64,000 bases of DNA from CBDFKF01 sp965248765 (GCA_965248765.1 CBDFKF010000004.1:2728001-2792000), one strand, 5' to 3'. Counted from the stretch's first letter, positions 50,189 through 60,136 are shown. Notes: a model not told the origin generated them from the letters alone. A program made the numbers and translations.

Positions 50189-51028
50189 GTGCGCGTGGCG
50201 CGCGACGGTGATTTCTTCGTCCGTTTTTGGGGGGTGCGGGGCAGCGTTGCGTGTTGCGATCACGGCATCAACCGCTACGGCGGCAACACCTCCTGCCTCG
50301 AGGTCCGCTGCGGCGAACAGCTCATCATGTTCGATGCTGGCACCGGCTTTCGCTACCTCGGCAACTCGCTATTGGCCGAGAAGAACATTGATGCTGATCT
50401 GTTTCTGACCCACACGCACTTCGACCACGTCTGCGGCTTGCCGTTCTTCAAGCCCGCCTTCCTCCCCGGCAATACCTTCCGCATCTTCGCCGGCCACCTG
50501 TTGCCGGACCTGACGATCCGCAAGGTGTTGCAGGACATGATGATGGCGCCGTTGTTCCCGGTCCCCCTCGAGATCTTCCAGTCGAAAGTGACATTCCACG
50601 ATTATTACGCTGGCGAGACGCTGACCCCGCGCGATGGCATCCGCATTCGCACCGCTCCGCTCAATCACCCCAACGGGGCGACCGGCTACCGCATCGAGTA
50701 CGACGGGCGCTCTATCTGCTATCTCACCGACACCGAGCATCTGATCGACCAGCCCGACGAGAACATACTGGAGCTGATTGAGGGGGCGGACCTTGTCATC
50801 TACGATTCGATGTTCACTGACGAGGAGTTCACCGCACGTACCGGCTGGGGTCACTCGACCTGGGCCGAAGGTATGCGGCTGTGCGAAGCCGCTGGCGCCA
50901 AGCGTTTCGTGGTTTTCCATCACGACCCCGATCACGACGATGAGTTCCTCGATGAAGTAGCGCGCCAAGTGGAGGAGTTGCGGCCAGGATCGGTGGTTGC
51001 GAGCGAGGGGATGGTCCTGCACCCCTAG
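50189..51028 (+). CDS. Metallo-beta-lactamase fold hydrolase
   Basis: 279 residues from a GTG start. It has RFWGVRGSVACCDHGINRYGGNTSCLEVRCG and the metal motif FLTHTHFDHVCGLPFFKPAF (HxHxDH), then further ligands in PLNHPNG, YLTDTEH and FHHDPDHDDE. The layout matches the RNase Z/PqqB-like or cyclic-phosphodiesterase-like group of MBL proteins. The reaction is not known. A C-terminal His-rich segment carries extra conserved residues. Confidence 0.88.
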   Translation: MRVARDGDFFVRFWGVRGSVACCDHGINRYGGNTSCLEVRCGEQLIMFDAGTGFRYLGNSLLAEKNIDADLFLTHTHFDHVCGLPFFKPAFLPGNTFRIFAGHLLPDLTIRKVLQDMMMAPLFPVPLEIFQSKVTFHDYYAGETLTPRDGIRIRTAPLNHPNGATGYRIEYDGRSICYLTDTEHLIDQPDENILELIEGADLVIYDSMFTDEEFTARTGWGHSTWAEGMRLCEAAGAKRFVVFHHDPDHDDEFLDEVARQVEELRPGSVVASEGMVLHP

Positions 51029-51060
51029 AGGGGGGCGTCCGCCCTCCTCGTCTGAACCCT

Positions 51061-51906
51061 GTGGTCCGTCGCTGGCGTCCTCCCTTCCGCGTTTTGTGGA
51101 TGGGCTTGCTGACGGTGCTCGGCCTTGCTCCTCGCGGCTTTTTCATTCCGCACCGTTATGCCGATACCGTCGATCCAATTCCCTATCCAGAGATCGGCCG
51201 TCTGTTCGGACAAAGCGCAGCGGTGTTTGCCGAGCATCTCGATCTCATCGACACGTTGGGCGATACGCTCGCCGCGATCGGCAACGGGCCGCCGCCGGCG
51301 CCGCGCTGGTCGCAAGGCTGGTTCGCGCCGCTCGATGCCGCGGCGGCCTACGCGATGGTGCGCCACTATGCCCCGCCACGGATAATAGAGGTCGGCTCGG
51401 GCCATTCGACCCGGTTCCTGGCAGGCGCGGTCGCCGATGCCGAGATCGAGTGCGCCATGACGGCCATCGACCCATCGCCACGCGCTAGCATCGCCGGCCT
51501 CCCCCTCACGCTGGTGCGCGCGACGGTCCAGCAGGCGGGGGCGACGCCGTTCGCCGGCCTTGCTGCAGGCGATCTGCTGTTCATCGATTCGAGCCATATC
51601 CTGATGCCTGGCACCGACGTCGACTGGCTGCTCAACCGCATCCTCCCAAGCCTGCCCGCGGGCGTTCTCGTGCATGCCCACGACATCTTCCTTCCCGATC
51701 CCTATCCCGCGTCGTGGTCATGGCGTGGCTACAACGAGCAGACGGCGATGGCGTCGTTGTTGGCGAACGGACGTGCCTATGAGGTGCTGTTCGCAAGCCA
51801 CTATGTGATGAGCGCGATGGCCGACCGGCTAGCCGATTCGGTGATCGCCCGCCTGCCACGACTTGCGGGCGCCGTCGACAGCAGTCTGTGGCTGCGCAAG
51901 CTCTAG
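51061..51906 (+). CDS. Class I SAM methyltransferase family protein
   Basis: 281 residues from GTG 51061. It begins with a hydrophobic helix (FRVLWMGLLTVLGLAPRGFF), suggesting membrane anchoring. It has a SAM-binding loop IIEVGSGHSTRFLAGAVADAEIECAMTAIDPSP and then DLLFIDSSHILMPGTDVDWL, a Methyltransf_24-like pattern. The substrate is unknown. Confidence 0.82.
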   Translation: MVRRWRPPFRVLWMGLLTVLGLAPRGFFIPHRYADTVDPIPYPEIGRLFGQSAAVFAEHLDLIDTLGDTLAAIGNGPPPAPRWSQGWFAPLDAAAAYAMVRHYAPPRIIEVGSGHSTRFLAGAVADAEIECAMTAIDPSPRASIAGLPLTLVRATVQQAGATPFAGLAAGDLLFIDSSHILMPGTDVDWLLNRILPSLPAGVLVHAHDIFLPDPYPASWSWRGYNEQTAMASLLANGRAYEVLFASHYVMSAMADRLADSVIARLPRLAGAVDSSLWLRKL

Positions 51907-51977
51907 TGATTTCGGTCGCGCCCTGGGCGTGATCGGTAGCCTTACCCATATTGAGAGGACCGCTTCGAAGGCCCGGG

Positions 51978-53344
51978 ATGCAACTGTCTCTCAAGCGCCT
52001 CCAGGCGGCTCTGCTCGGCGAGGAGAGCCCACATTTTCCCGAGCGCGTCCACGCGCTCATCGAACGCCAGCAAAACAACAGCGAGACACTGATCGGCTGG
52101 GTGCAGTTCTCCGTCGTCTGCGTCTTCGGCATCCTGTACGCGGTCTCACCGAAGACGTTCGGCGAGGAGGCGGACTTCGCTCCGGTGCCATTCGCGCTCG
52201 CCGGCTATTTCGTATTCACGTTGTGGCGGTTGACGTGGGCGTATCGCGGCAGGTTGCCGCGGTGGTTCCTGTCGACATCGGTAATCATCGACATCCTCCT
52301 GCTCATGGGGCTGATCTGGAGCTTCCACCTCCAGTATCAGCAACCCCCCGCCTTCTATCTGAAGGCACCGACGCTGCTTTATGTGTTCATCTTCATCGCA
52401 CTGCGCGCGCTAACCTTCTCCACCCGCTATGTACTCTTGACCGGAGCTGCGGCGGCCTTTGGCTGGCTCGCCATCGTGCTTTACGCGGGGCCTTCGGCAC
52501 GTCGGCCGAAAACGTCGTCACGCGGGACTACGTGGAGTACATGACCTCCGCGAGCGTGCTGTTGGGGGCGGAGTTCGACAAAGTGATCTCGATCGCTCTT
52601 GTCACCCTCATCCTCGCGCTGGTCATCGTTCGGGCGCGCCGTCTGCTCGTGAGGTCGGTCAGCGAGGGTGCCGCCGCGGAGTCATTGTCGCGCTTCTTCG
52701 ATCCGGATGTTGCGCGCCGGATCCGTGGGGCCGAGCACGAGATCAGCGCTGGCATCGGCGAGGTACGCGAGGCCGCCATCCTGTTCTGCGATGTGCGCGG
52801 CTTCACCAATATCGCCTCCGCCATGCGGCCGGACGCGGTCATGCGCCTGTTGTCCGAATATCAGACCCGGATGGACGCCGTCATCGAACGCAGCGGCGGC
52901 AGCATCGACAAGTTCTTGGGCGATGGCATCATGGCGACCTTTGGCGCGGTCTCGCCGAACGAGCGGTTTGCTGCGGATGCGCTGCGCGCGATGACCGAGC
53001 TCTGCACGGTCGCCGATGGGTGGAACGCGGAGCACGCAGCGGCCGGCGAGGTACCTCTTGATATCCGCTTCTCGGTGGCGACCGGTGCCGTCGTGGTCGG
53101 GGCGGTAGGTGATGGCGCGCGGCTCGAGTACACGGTGCTCGGCGCGCCGGTCAATCTGGCGGCAAAGCTCGAGAAGCACACCAAGGTCGAAGGCGTTCGG
53201 GGCCTAACGACCGCCGATGGTCTGGCCATGGCGGTGCGTCAGGGCTATCGCCCGCCGGCGGGAATCGAGCAACGATCGGGACGGTCCATTGAGGGGCTCG
53301 ACCGGCCGGTCGACGTCGTCGTGCTGGTGCCGATGGTCGTCTAG
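51978..53344 (+). pseudogene. Membrane adenylate cyclase, class III, with one frameshift
   Basis: The N-terminal part (MQLSLKRLQAALLGEES) is followed by four to five membrane helices (WVQFSVVCVFGILYAV, FALAGYFVFTLWRL, TSVIIDILLLMGLIW, LLYVFIFIALRAL). Near 52486-52492 one G seems to be lost in the run GCGGGGCC, after which the rest continues in another frame: membrane segment, then EAAILFCDVRGFTNIASAM, GGSIDKFLGDGIMATFG and YTVLGAPVNLAAKLEKHTK. The transition-state Arg of most cyclases is Lys here (VNLAAK). The shift is in a homopolymer and may be a sequencing error; if so the gene is intact (about 455 residues). Confidence 0.85.
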
Positions 53345-53573
53345 CCGACGACCGTGACACCCTTCCAGAAGGCGACGTAGTCCTTGATGTTGGCCGCCGC
53401 CGGCGTGGGGTCGGGGTAATACCAGGCTCCTTGCACGAGCACGTTGTCTGGGTCGCGCTCTCGCGCAGGTGCTCGGTCTGCACCGCCTCGGGCGGGAAAT
53501 AGTGGTTGCCTTCCACCACGACGGTGTTCGCGCTCTCGGCCACAACCGCCCCGTTCCAGATCGCTTTCGCCAT
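53341..53573 (-). pseudogene. DUF427 family protein with internal deletion
   Basis: Begins MAKAIWNGAVVAESANTVVV, GNHYFPPEAV as in DUF427. Near 53440-53460 the middle block (normally T-x-C-P-W-K-G... about 20 residues) is missing and the frame changes; the usual end VQGAWYYPDPTPAAANIKD and FWKGVTVVG follows. The deletion removes the conserved centre. The gene is the last of the leftward operon and its end overlaps the end of the cyclase gene on the other strand. Confidence 0.85.
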
Positions 53574-53590
53574 GACGTCTTCTCGCTCCG

Positions 53591-54769
53591 TTATTTGTAG
53601 GGATCGGCCGCATCGCGCAGGCCATCGCCGAAGAAGCTCAGCGCCAGGACGACGATGATGACTGGCACAACCGGCATCATCAGCCACGGATAGATCGCGA
53701 CGATGTTGATGTTCTGGGCCTCGTTGAGGAGCACTCCCCAGCTCGTAATCGGTGGTCTCAGCCCGAGGCCGAGGTAGGAAAGAACGGTCTCGCCGAGGAT
53801 CATGCCCGGTATCGCCAGCGTTGCCGAGGCGATGAGATGGCTCATGAAGCTCGGCAACAGGTGCCTGCCGATCACCCGGCGCGGACTCGCCCCCAAGAGC
53901 ACCGCCGCGGTCGCGAAATCCTCCTCGCGCAGCGACAGCAGCTTCGAGCGCACCGCGCGCGCCAGCCCCGGCCAATCGATCAGGCCGAGGATCACGGTGA
54001 TCCCGAGATAGATGAGGATCGGGCTCCACGTCACCGGCAAGGCCGCTGACAGCGCCATCCACAGCGGCAGCTCCGGGAACGAGCGGATGACCTCAATCGC
54101 TCGCTGCACCACACTGTCCACCCAACCGCCGTAGTACCCTGCAAGACCGCCCAGGACGATGCCGAGAATGAAGCTGATGGTGATGCCGATAAGGCCGACC
54201 GTCAGGGAGATACGCGTGCCGTAGATTATCCGCGACAGCTGGTCGCGGCCCAGGCGATCGGTGCCGAAGAGGTACAACGTGCCGCCTTCGGCCGGGCAAA
54301 ACAGATGGAACCGGCCTTCGACGAAACCCCAGAACTCATACGAATCACCGAGGCACAGGAAGCGCACCGGTTGCACCTTGCTCCCATTGGGCGTGTACAC
54401 CCGTAACATCGTCTCCATGTCGAGCGAAACGTCGTAGCCGTAAACGAACGGGCCGATGAACTCGCCCTCGTGCACGAAGTGCAGAGCCTGGGGTGCGGCG
54501 TAGACGTGGGTGCGATCGCGCGTGTGCAGATGGTAGGGCGCGAGCACCTCGCTGATGAGGACCGAGCCGTACATGAACAAAAGCACGACGCCCGAGACCA
54601 CGGCCAGGTGGTGGCGGCGGAACTTCCACCACATGATCTTCCACTGCGAAGCCATGAAGAACCGTTCCTGCTCCGCCGTCATGGCCTCGGTGGAATAGGG
54701 GTCGAACGGTTCCTTGCTGACGTAGTGCTCGAGCGGCCGATCGCCGCGGTTCTCTGTGCTGTCGGTCAT
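53591..54769 (-). CDS. Peptide-type ABC transporter permease (OppC/DppC family)
   Basis: 392 residues, inner-membrane. A cytoplasmic N-terminus (about 50 residues) leads to the first helix (FRRHHLAVVSGVVLLFMYGSVLISEVL). A large periplasmic segment follows (to about residue 165), then five more helices. The EAA loop is VLLGASPRRVIGRHLLPSFMSHL, and GTDRLGRDQLSRIIYGTRISL is the usual OppC sequence. It overlaps the start of the preceding permease by four bases. Confidence 0.93.
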   Translation of the reverse strand: MTDSTENRGDRPLEHYVSKEPFDPYSTEAMTAEQERFFMASQWKIMWWKFRRHHLAVVSGVVLLFMYGSVLISEVLAPYHLHTRDRTHVYAAPQALHFVHEGEFIGPFVYGYDVSLDMETMLRVYTPNGSKVQPVRFLCLGDSYEFWGFVEGRFHLFCPAEGGTLYLFGTDRLGRDQLSRIIYGTRISLTVGLIGITISFILGIVLGGLAGYYGGWVDSVVQRAIEVIRSFPELPLWMALSAALPVTWSPILIYLGITVILGLIDWPGLARAVRSKLLSLREEDFATAAVLLGASPRRVIGRHLLPSFMSHLIASATLAIPGMILGETVLSYLGLGLRPPITSWGVLLNEAQNINIVAIYPWLMMPVVPVIIVVLALSFFGDGLRDAADPYK

Positions 54770-55791
54770 TGCAGGCGCGAGCCCCCGAGGCGAATGCGCG
54801 GATCAAGCGCAGCGAGGGCAACGTCGGAGATCAACATGCCGACCACCGTCAACAGCGTGAGAACAAAGATCAGTGCACCTGCGAGGTACTGGTCCTGGGA
54901 ACGCAGCGCTTGCACGAGAAGTGGTCCGAGGGTCGGCAGCGACAGGATCATCGCGATGAGCGCAGACCCCGAGATCAACGTGGGCAGGAGACTGCCGATA
55001 TCTGCGATGAAAGGATTCAACGACACCCGCAAGGGATACTTCACGAGCAGTCGCGTCGCGGAGAGTCCCTTGGCGCGGCCGGTGACGACGTACTGCTTTT
55101 GCAGCTCATCCAATAGGTTGGCGCGCAGGCGGCGAATCATGCCTGCGGTGCCGGAGGTTCCGATAATGACGACAGGGATCCACAGGTGCTCGAGCACCGA
55201 GCTCAACTTGGCGAGCGACCACGGCTGGTCGATGTACTCGGGCGCCATCAGGCCGCCGATCGAGGTGCCGAAGTGCACGTTGGCGAAGTACATCGTGATT
55301 AAGGCGAGCAGGAAGTTCGGCGTCGCCAGGCCAATGAAGCCGATGAAGCTCAGCGTATGATCGCCCCAACTGTATTGGTGGGTGGCGGAATAGACGCCAA
55401 TCGGAAAGGCCACGACCCAGGTAAATATGACAACCGAGAAGTTCAGCAGCATCGTGAAGAGGACGCGCCCGCTCAGGACTTCTCCCACCTCGCGGTCGTA
55501 TTCGAAGGAGTGCCCGAACCTGCCCTGCAGGAGGCCCGCGAAGCCGTTGGGGCCGTCTAGCACGCCGATCCAGATGCCGTACTGCACCATGAAGGGCTCA
55601 TCGAGCGCATACTCCGCGCGCAGGAATTCGATCCGCGAGAGCGCTGCCGAATCTCCCTGTGCTTGGAGCTCGGCAATCTGGTTGGAGAGATAATCGCCGG
55701 GCGGCGCCTGGATGATCAGGAATGTGAGGAAGCTGATCACCAACACTGTTGGGATCATGACCAGTACGCGGCGCGCGAGGTATGTGAACAT
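54766..55791 (-). CDS. Peptide-type ABC transporter permease (OppB/DppB family)
   Basis: 341 residues. It starts MFTYLARRVLVMIPTVLVISFLTF and has about six helices, the EAA motif YVVTGRAKGLSATRLLVKYPLRVSLNPFI and GTAGMIRRLRANLLDEL. It pairs with the OppC-type protein. It follows the binding-protein gene by 21 bases. Confidence 0.93.
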   Translation of the reverse strand: MFTYLARRVLVMIPTVLVISFLTFLIIQAPPGDYLSNQIAELQAQGDSAALSRIEFLRAEYALDEPFMVQYGIWIGVLDGPNGFAGLLQGRFGHSFEYDREVGEVLSGRVLFTMLLNFSVVIFTWVVAFPIGVYSATHQYSWGDHTLSFIGFIGLATPNFLLALITMYFANVHFGTSIGGLMAPEYIDQPWSLAKLSSVLEHLWIPVVIIGTSGTAGMIRRLRANLLDELQKQYVVTGRAKGLSATRLLVKYPLRVSLNPFIADIGSLLPTLISGSALIAMILSLPTLGPLLVQALRSQDQYLAGALIFVLTLLTVVGMLISDVALAALDPRIRLGGSRLQ

Positions 55792-55812
55792 CCCCGAACG
55801 CCCAGCTTGGAC

Positions 55813-57717
55813 TTAGTTCTCGTACCAGAAAGTGTCGGGTCGGTAGATGCCAAACTGGGCTCCCGGGTCCCAGTTGTAGACGGCCTCCCGCGGCACGTTT
55901 CGAAGCCTCTTATTGACGACGATCGGCTGCATCACGCCGGCAATAATGCCGATTGAGAAAACGTTGTCACGGTGGATCGCCAGCATGCGATGCCAGATCT
56001 CCTCGCGCTCTTCGCTGCTGGCGGCCTTCAGCCAGGCGTTGTGCAGATCCATCAGTTCGCGGCCGGGCACCGTGTCCGGCTCCTCGCCGGCCTTTCCCTG
56101 GGTCTCGTGGAACTGGCCCCACTTCGGCCATTGATACGAATGCTGGCGTGTGGGGGCGAGTTCCTCGGGGCTCATGTCTGCGGTTGGCAGACCGTTTTCG
56201 AGGCCGGACCATATCGAGACCTGGGTCTCCCCGGCGAAAATTCGGTTACGGAACACCTCGCGCTGCGACGGACGCGTAAACAGCTTGATCCCTATTTCCG
56301 CCCAGCTGTCGCGCACAAGCTCAAGGACATCGGTCTGCTCGGTCTCCTCTCCTGCCGTCTCGACGATGACCTCCATGGGTCGGCCATCGGGTAGGAGCCG
56401 GATGTCCTCATTGTTGCGCTCGCTGTATCCCGCTTCATCGAGCAGCTGGTTCGCGGCATCGATGTCGTACTCGGTCCACGCGGTCTGGTAGTCGTCCTTG
56501 AACAATGGACTTGCCGGAAGAACGGTGTTGTTGCCCTCGATGGCGAGGCCGAAATACAGCACTTGGTTGATCAGGCCGCGGTCCAGCGCCATCGACAACG
56601 CACGGCGCACCCGCACGTCGCGGAATGCGGTCCGCCACGTTTCGTCGTTGATATTGAGGTTCGGATAGAGCGCCAGGTGCGCTCCCTTTGCCGTCCGCCA
56701 CAGGAGCGTCGCGTAGTCATTACGCTCCTCGCCTTCTTTCAGGAATGTGTAGTTATTGAAGAACAAACTGCGGGACTGCAGGTCGACCTCGCCTGCCCCA
56801 GCCTTGGCGGGAATGAGCTTGCTGTCGGCCACGGTGAGAAGGAAGCGGTCGATGTAGGGCAGTTGACGTCCGTTCTGATCGACCCGGTGATAGTAGGGGT
56901 TGCGTTCGCCAACAAAGCGAATCGATTGGCCGACCGTCGTGTTGCGCCAGGGCTGCAGTGTCGGCAGGTCGGGGTTGTCGAACTTGTAGAGATTGTCCTT
57001 GCGGTTATGGAGCGCGGCCCAGTTGCGCTTGCCCTCGGCCGCCGCGAGCTCCGCAAGCTTGTCCGCGGCCGCATACTTCGCATGGAACTGCTTCATGTAG
57101 TTTGAGGGTCGATAGATGAACAGCGGCGCGGCGCGCGCAAGCGCCGGTATGAAGAACGGGTTGGGTTGCGACCAGCTGTACCGGATCGTCCGTTCGTCGA
57201 GAATCTCGACCAGTGGACTTTCGCCGTCGATCAGTAGTTCCTTCGGTGGCCCCGACGGCCTCAGCTCCTCGTTGGACGCGATGTCTTCCCAGTAGTAGCG
57301 GAAATCCTCCGTCGTGAACGGCTGGCCGTCCGACCATTTATGTCCAGCGCGCAGCGTGATCGTGAATACCCGTGCCTCGGACACGTCGACCGATTCGGCG
57401 ATGTCAGGCACTAGATTGAATGCGGGGTCGTAGCCAATCAGCCGGGCATAGCCATACACGACCATCAGCCGGACGTCCTTGGTGCGAACGCCCAGCATGC
57501 GGAGATCGCCGCCGTGCCGCCCGGGCTGAAGCTCGCCATCGCCGAACTCGATTACCCGCGGAGTTTCGGGGACCCGTTCGTGCACCGGCGGCAGGTCACC
57601 GGATGCGACCAGATCGGCGAACATCGGGGTCTCGATCAGCTCGAGCGCATTGCCCGGCGCCGCGGTCGCCGCGAGCATAAGAAGACACACGATCGAGGAA
57701 CGAAGAAGGCCGATCAT
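55813..57717 (-). CDS. Peptide-type ABC transporter substrate-binding protein
   Basis: 634 residues, SBP_bac_5 family. A signal peptide (RSSIVCLLMLAATAAPGNALE) gives a periplasmic protein. Conserved pieces are LRAGHKWSDGQPFTTEDFRYYWEDIAS, RDVRVRRALSMALDRGLINQVLYFG and the C-terminal RNVPREAVYNWDPGAQFGIYRPDTFW. The protein is long compared with DppA (about 535), like the group associated with large oligopeptides, sugars or opines. The ligand is unknown. The start (ATG 57717) overlaps the ATPase stop. Confidence 0.92.
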   Translation of the reverse strand: MIGLLRSSIVCLLMLAATAAPGNALELIETPMFADLVASGDLPPVHERVPETPRVIEFGDGELQPGRHGGDLRMLGVRTKDVRLMVVYGYARLIGYDPAFNLVPDIAESVDVSEARVFTITLRAGHKWSDGQPFTTEDFRYYWEDIASNEELRPSGPPKELLIDGESPLVEILDERTIRYSWSQPNPFFIPALARAAPLFIYRPSNYMKQFHAKYAAADKLAELAAAEGKRNWAALHNRKDNLYKFDNPDLPTLQPWRNTTVGQSIRFVGERNPYYHRVDQNGRQLPYIDRFLLTVADSKLIPAKAGAGEVDLQSRSLFFNNYTFLKEGEERNDYATLLWRTAKGAHLALYPNLNINDETWRTAFRDVRVRRALSMALDRGLINQVLYFGLAIEGNNTVLPASPLFKDDYQTAWTEYDIDAANQLLDEAGYSERNNEDIRLLPDGRPMEVIVETAGEETEQTDVLELVRDSWAEIGIKLFTRPSQREVFRNRIFAGETQVSIWSGLENGLPTADMSPEELAPTRQHSYQWPKWGQFHETQGKAGEEPDTVPGRELMDLHNAWLKAASSEEREEIWHRMLAIHRDNVFSIGIIAGVMQPIVVNKRLRNVPREAVYNWDPGAQFGIYRPDTFWYEN

Positions 57718-59627
57718 GATGCTTTTAGCTCCCGCCGCTCCGCGTCCTCCGCCGCGCGCACAAAATGGCCCTCGCCGAGATCGAGCATGTTGAGAGGAGT
57801 AACGCCGTTGACCGTGTATGGCGCCGGCCACTCGGCTGGGTTGGACGCCTTGTCCGAGATCAGCGCGCCGAGGTCGAGGCGATCGTCGGGATCGGGCTTG
57901 GGCACGGCTGTGAGCAACGCGCGGGTATAAGGATGTACGGGGTCGCGGAAGAGGATCTCACGCGGCGCCAGTTCGACCAGCCGGCCCGCGCACATGACGG
58001 CAATACGATCGGCGATGTAGTCGACGACGGCCAGGTTGTGCGAGATGAAAAGATAGGTCAATCCCAGCTCTGCTTGCAGATCCTTGAGCAGGTTGAGGAT
58101 CTGCGCCTGCACCGACACATCGAGCGCGGAGACCGGCTCATCGCAAATCAACAATTCCGGCTGCAGCGCCAGTGCGCGAGCGATTCCGATACGTTGGCGC
58201 TGGCCACCCGAGAAGCTGTGCGGATAGCGGCGGAGGAAGCGCACGTCGAGCCCGACCAGTGTCATCAGCTCCGTCACTCGTTCCGTGCGCTCGTCATCAT
58301 CGCCGATCTTATGGATGACCAGCGGCTCGTTGATGATGTCGAACACCGTCATTCGCGGATTGAGCGAGCCGAAGGGGTCCTGGAAGATGTACTGAACTTT
58401 GTTGCGGAACTCCCAAAGAGCGCGACCGCGTAGCTTCAGAACATCGAGTATGCGGCCCCGGTCGTTGAACAATACTTCACCACCATCGGCCGAGACCGCC
58501 CGCATGAGGATCTTGCTGGTGGTGGTTTTTCCGCACCCGGATTCACCGACCAGCCCCAGGCATCCTCCACGCGGCACGTCGAAGCTGACATTGTCGACGG
58601 CGAGAGTCCCGCCCCCGGGGCGCGCGCCGAGTAGCGAGCGCTTGCGTGTGTGAAAGCTCTTGTTGAGGTTGCGGACGCTGAGCAGCGGCCCGGCGGCCAA
58701 GTCCTCGGCGGTCCATGGCGGCTTCTCCTTCATCAGCCGCCCGCCGTGAGGTTGGATCTCGCGGATCGGTACCAGTCGCTCGCCGGGCTTCATGTTGAAG
58801 CGCGGCACCGCGCGCAAAAGCGCACTGAGATAGGGATGCTCGGCGTTCCGGAAGATGTCTTGTAGACGCCCGTGCTCCATAACCTTGCCGTGGTACATGA
58901 CGACGACCTCGTCGGCCATGTTGGCGACCACACCGAGATCGTGGGTGATCATGAGGATCGCCATGTGTAGTTCTTCCTGGAGCTCTCGCATCAACTTCAG
59001 GATTTGCGCCTGAATGGTGACGTCGAGCGCGGTGGTCGGCTCGTCGGCGATCAGGATCGCCGGCCGGCAGATCAGCGCCATCGCAATCATCGCGCGTTGG
59101 CGCAGCCCTCCGGACAGCTCGAACGGGTAGGTATGAATCGCTGCCTTCGGATCGGGAAAGCCGACGAGCCGAAGCGTCTCCTCGGTCGCCTCTAGGCCCT
59201 CGGCGCGGCTTGCCCGACAGTGGAGGTGATAGGCCTCGCTGACCTGGTTGCCCACGGTATGCAGTGGCGACAGCGACGTCATCGGCTCTTGGAAAATGAT
59301 CGAGATACGCCCGCCGCGCAGCGCGCGCATTGCCGGACTGCTGGGCGCGAGTTTGGCAATGTCGACAAACGCTCCGCGCTTTTCGGGGTCGAATCCGCGC
59401 TTTTCGGGGTCGAAGAAGAGTATCTCACCGTCGGCGATGCCCGCGACCTTGGGCAGGATGCTCATGATCGCCTGGGAGACCACAGACTTGCCCGAGCCAG
59501 ACTCGCCCACCAGCGCGACGGTCTTGCCCCGCGGAATACGAAACGAGACTCCGTCAACGGCGTGTAGGCGCCCCTCGGGCAGATCGAAGTGGACCTTCAG
59601 ATTGCGGACCAGCAGGACGTTGGACAT
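57714..59627 (-). CDS. Fused dipeptide/oligopeptide ABC ATPase (DppD-DppF type)
   Basis: 637 residues with two complete ATP-binding domains. First: ALVGESGSGKSVVSQA (Walker A), FELSGGLRQRAMIAMALICRPAILIADEPTTALD (signature and Walker B), MITHDLGV. Second: GLVGESGCGKTTTSKI, FSGGQRQRIGIARALALQPELLICDEPVSALDVS, FISHNLAV. Each ends with the oligopeptide-transporter C-terminal motif (HPYLSALLRAVPR and HPYTRALLTAVPK). Residues about 78-91 contain a tandem repeat, FDPEKRGFDPEKRG. It is expressed with its permeases. Confidence 0.95.
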   Translation of the reverse strand: MSNVLLVRNLKVHFDLPEGRLHAVDGVSFRIPRGKTVALVGESGSGKSVVSQAIMSILPKVAGIADGEILFFDPEKRGFDPEKRGAFVDIAKLAPSSPAMRALRGGRISIIFQEPMTSLSPLHTVGNQVSEAYHLHCRASRAEGLEATEETLRLVGFPDPKAAIHTYPFELSGGLRQRAMIAMALICRPAILIADEPTTALDVTIQAQILKLMRELQEELHMAILMITHDLGVVANMADEVVVMYHGKVMEHGRLQDIFRNAEHPYLSALLRAVPRFNMKPGERLVPIREIQPHGGRLMKEKPPWTAEDLAAGPLLSVRNLNKSFHTRKRSLLGARPGGGTLAVDNVSFDVPRGGCLGLVGESGCGKTTTSKILMRAVSADGGEVLFNDRGRILDVLKLRGRALWEFRNKVQYIFQDPFGSLNPRMTVFDIINEPLVIHKIGDDDERTERVTELMTLVGLDVRFLRRYPHSFSGGQRQRIGIARALALQPELLICDEPVSALDVSVQAQILNLLKDLQAELGLTYLFISHNLAVVDYIADRIAVMCAGRLVELAPREILFRDPVHPYTRALLTAVPKPDPDDRLDLGALISDKASNPAEWPAPYTVNGVTPLNMLDLGEGHFVRAAEDAERRELKAS

Positions 59628-60136
59628 CAACCGAATTCCGGCACATCGGCCCGACGTGACGCGCCCGGCCCCATGGCCTGCAGATTGGTCCGCGTGGTTT
59701 CATCCAGGTCGAGTCCGCGCGCCGTCGCCTCGCCTGCGACTGCCGCGACCAGTGCGTCGAACGCATCGAGTTGCGAGTCGATGCGGATGCGCTGGCCATC
59801 CGTCCCCGTCACCTTCAGCTGCATCCAACCCCTCTTGCGGTCGCGGCGCGTCGAAAAGTAACGAAGGTGCACCACCGCCAGATCGCGCCACGCGATCTCC
59901 GCCGCCACCGGCCCGGCTTGATGAATCCCGGTTGCTGACAGCCGAATAGTGGTCATATGGCGGACCGCTGTGCGGCCGCCATAAACGATGAAAAGTGTCG
60001 CAAGGCCGCCGAGAATGTAGGCGGCAACTCGTGAGGGATCCGCCAACAACAACGGTCCTCCGGTCAGGCACAGACCGATGCCCGCGCGCACGTAATCGAG
60101 GACCAAAGAGCCCAGCGGATAGCGGCGCTCGGTCAT
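59627..60136 (-). CDS. Small membrane protein of unknown function
   Basis: 169 residues with two adjacent hydrophobic segments (about residues 15-33 and 36-53: AGIGLCLTGGPLLLADPS, VAAYILGGLATLFIVYGG) and a soluble C-terminal part with a PH-like run of strands (IRLSATGIHQAG, IAWRDLAVVHLRYF, GWMQLKVTGTDGQRIRIDS). I do not recognise a named family. It overlaps its neighbours by one and four bases, so it is firmly within the operon. Confidence 0.75.
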   Translation of the reverse strand: MTERRYPLGSLVLDYVRAGIGLCLTGGPLLLADPSRVAAYILGGLATLFIVYGGRTAVRHMTTIRLSATGIHQAGPVAAEIAWRDLAVVHLRYFSTRRDRKRGWMQLKVTGTDGQRIRIDSQLDAFDALVAAVAGEATARGLDLDETTRTNLQAMGPGASRRADVPEFG

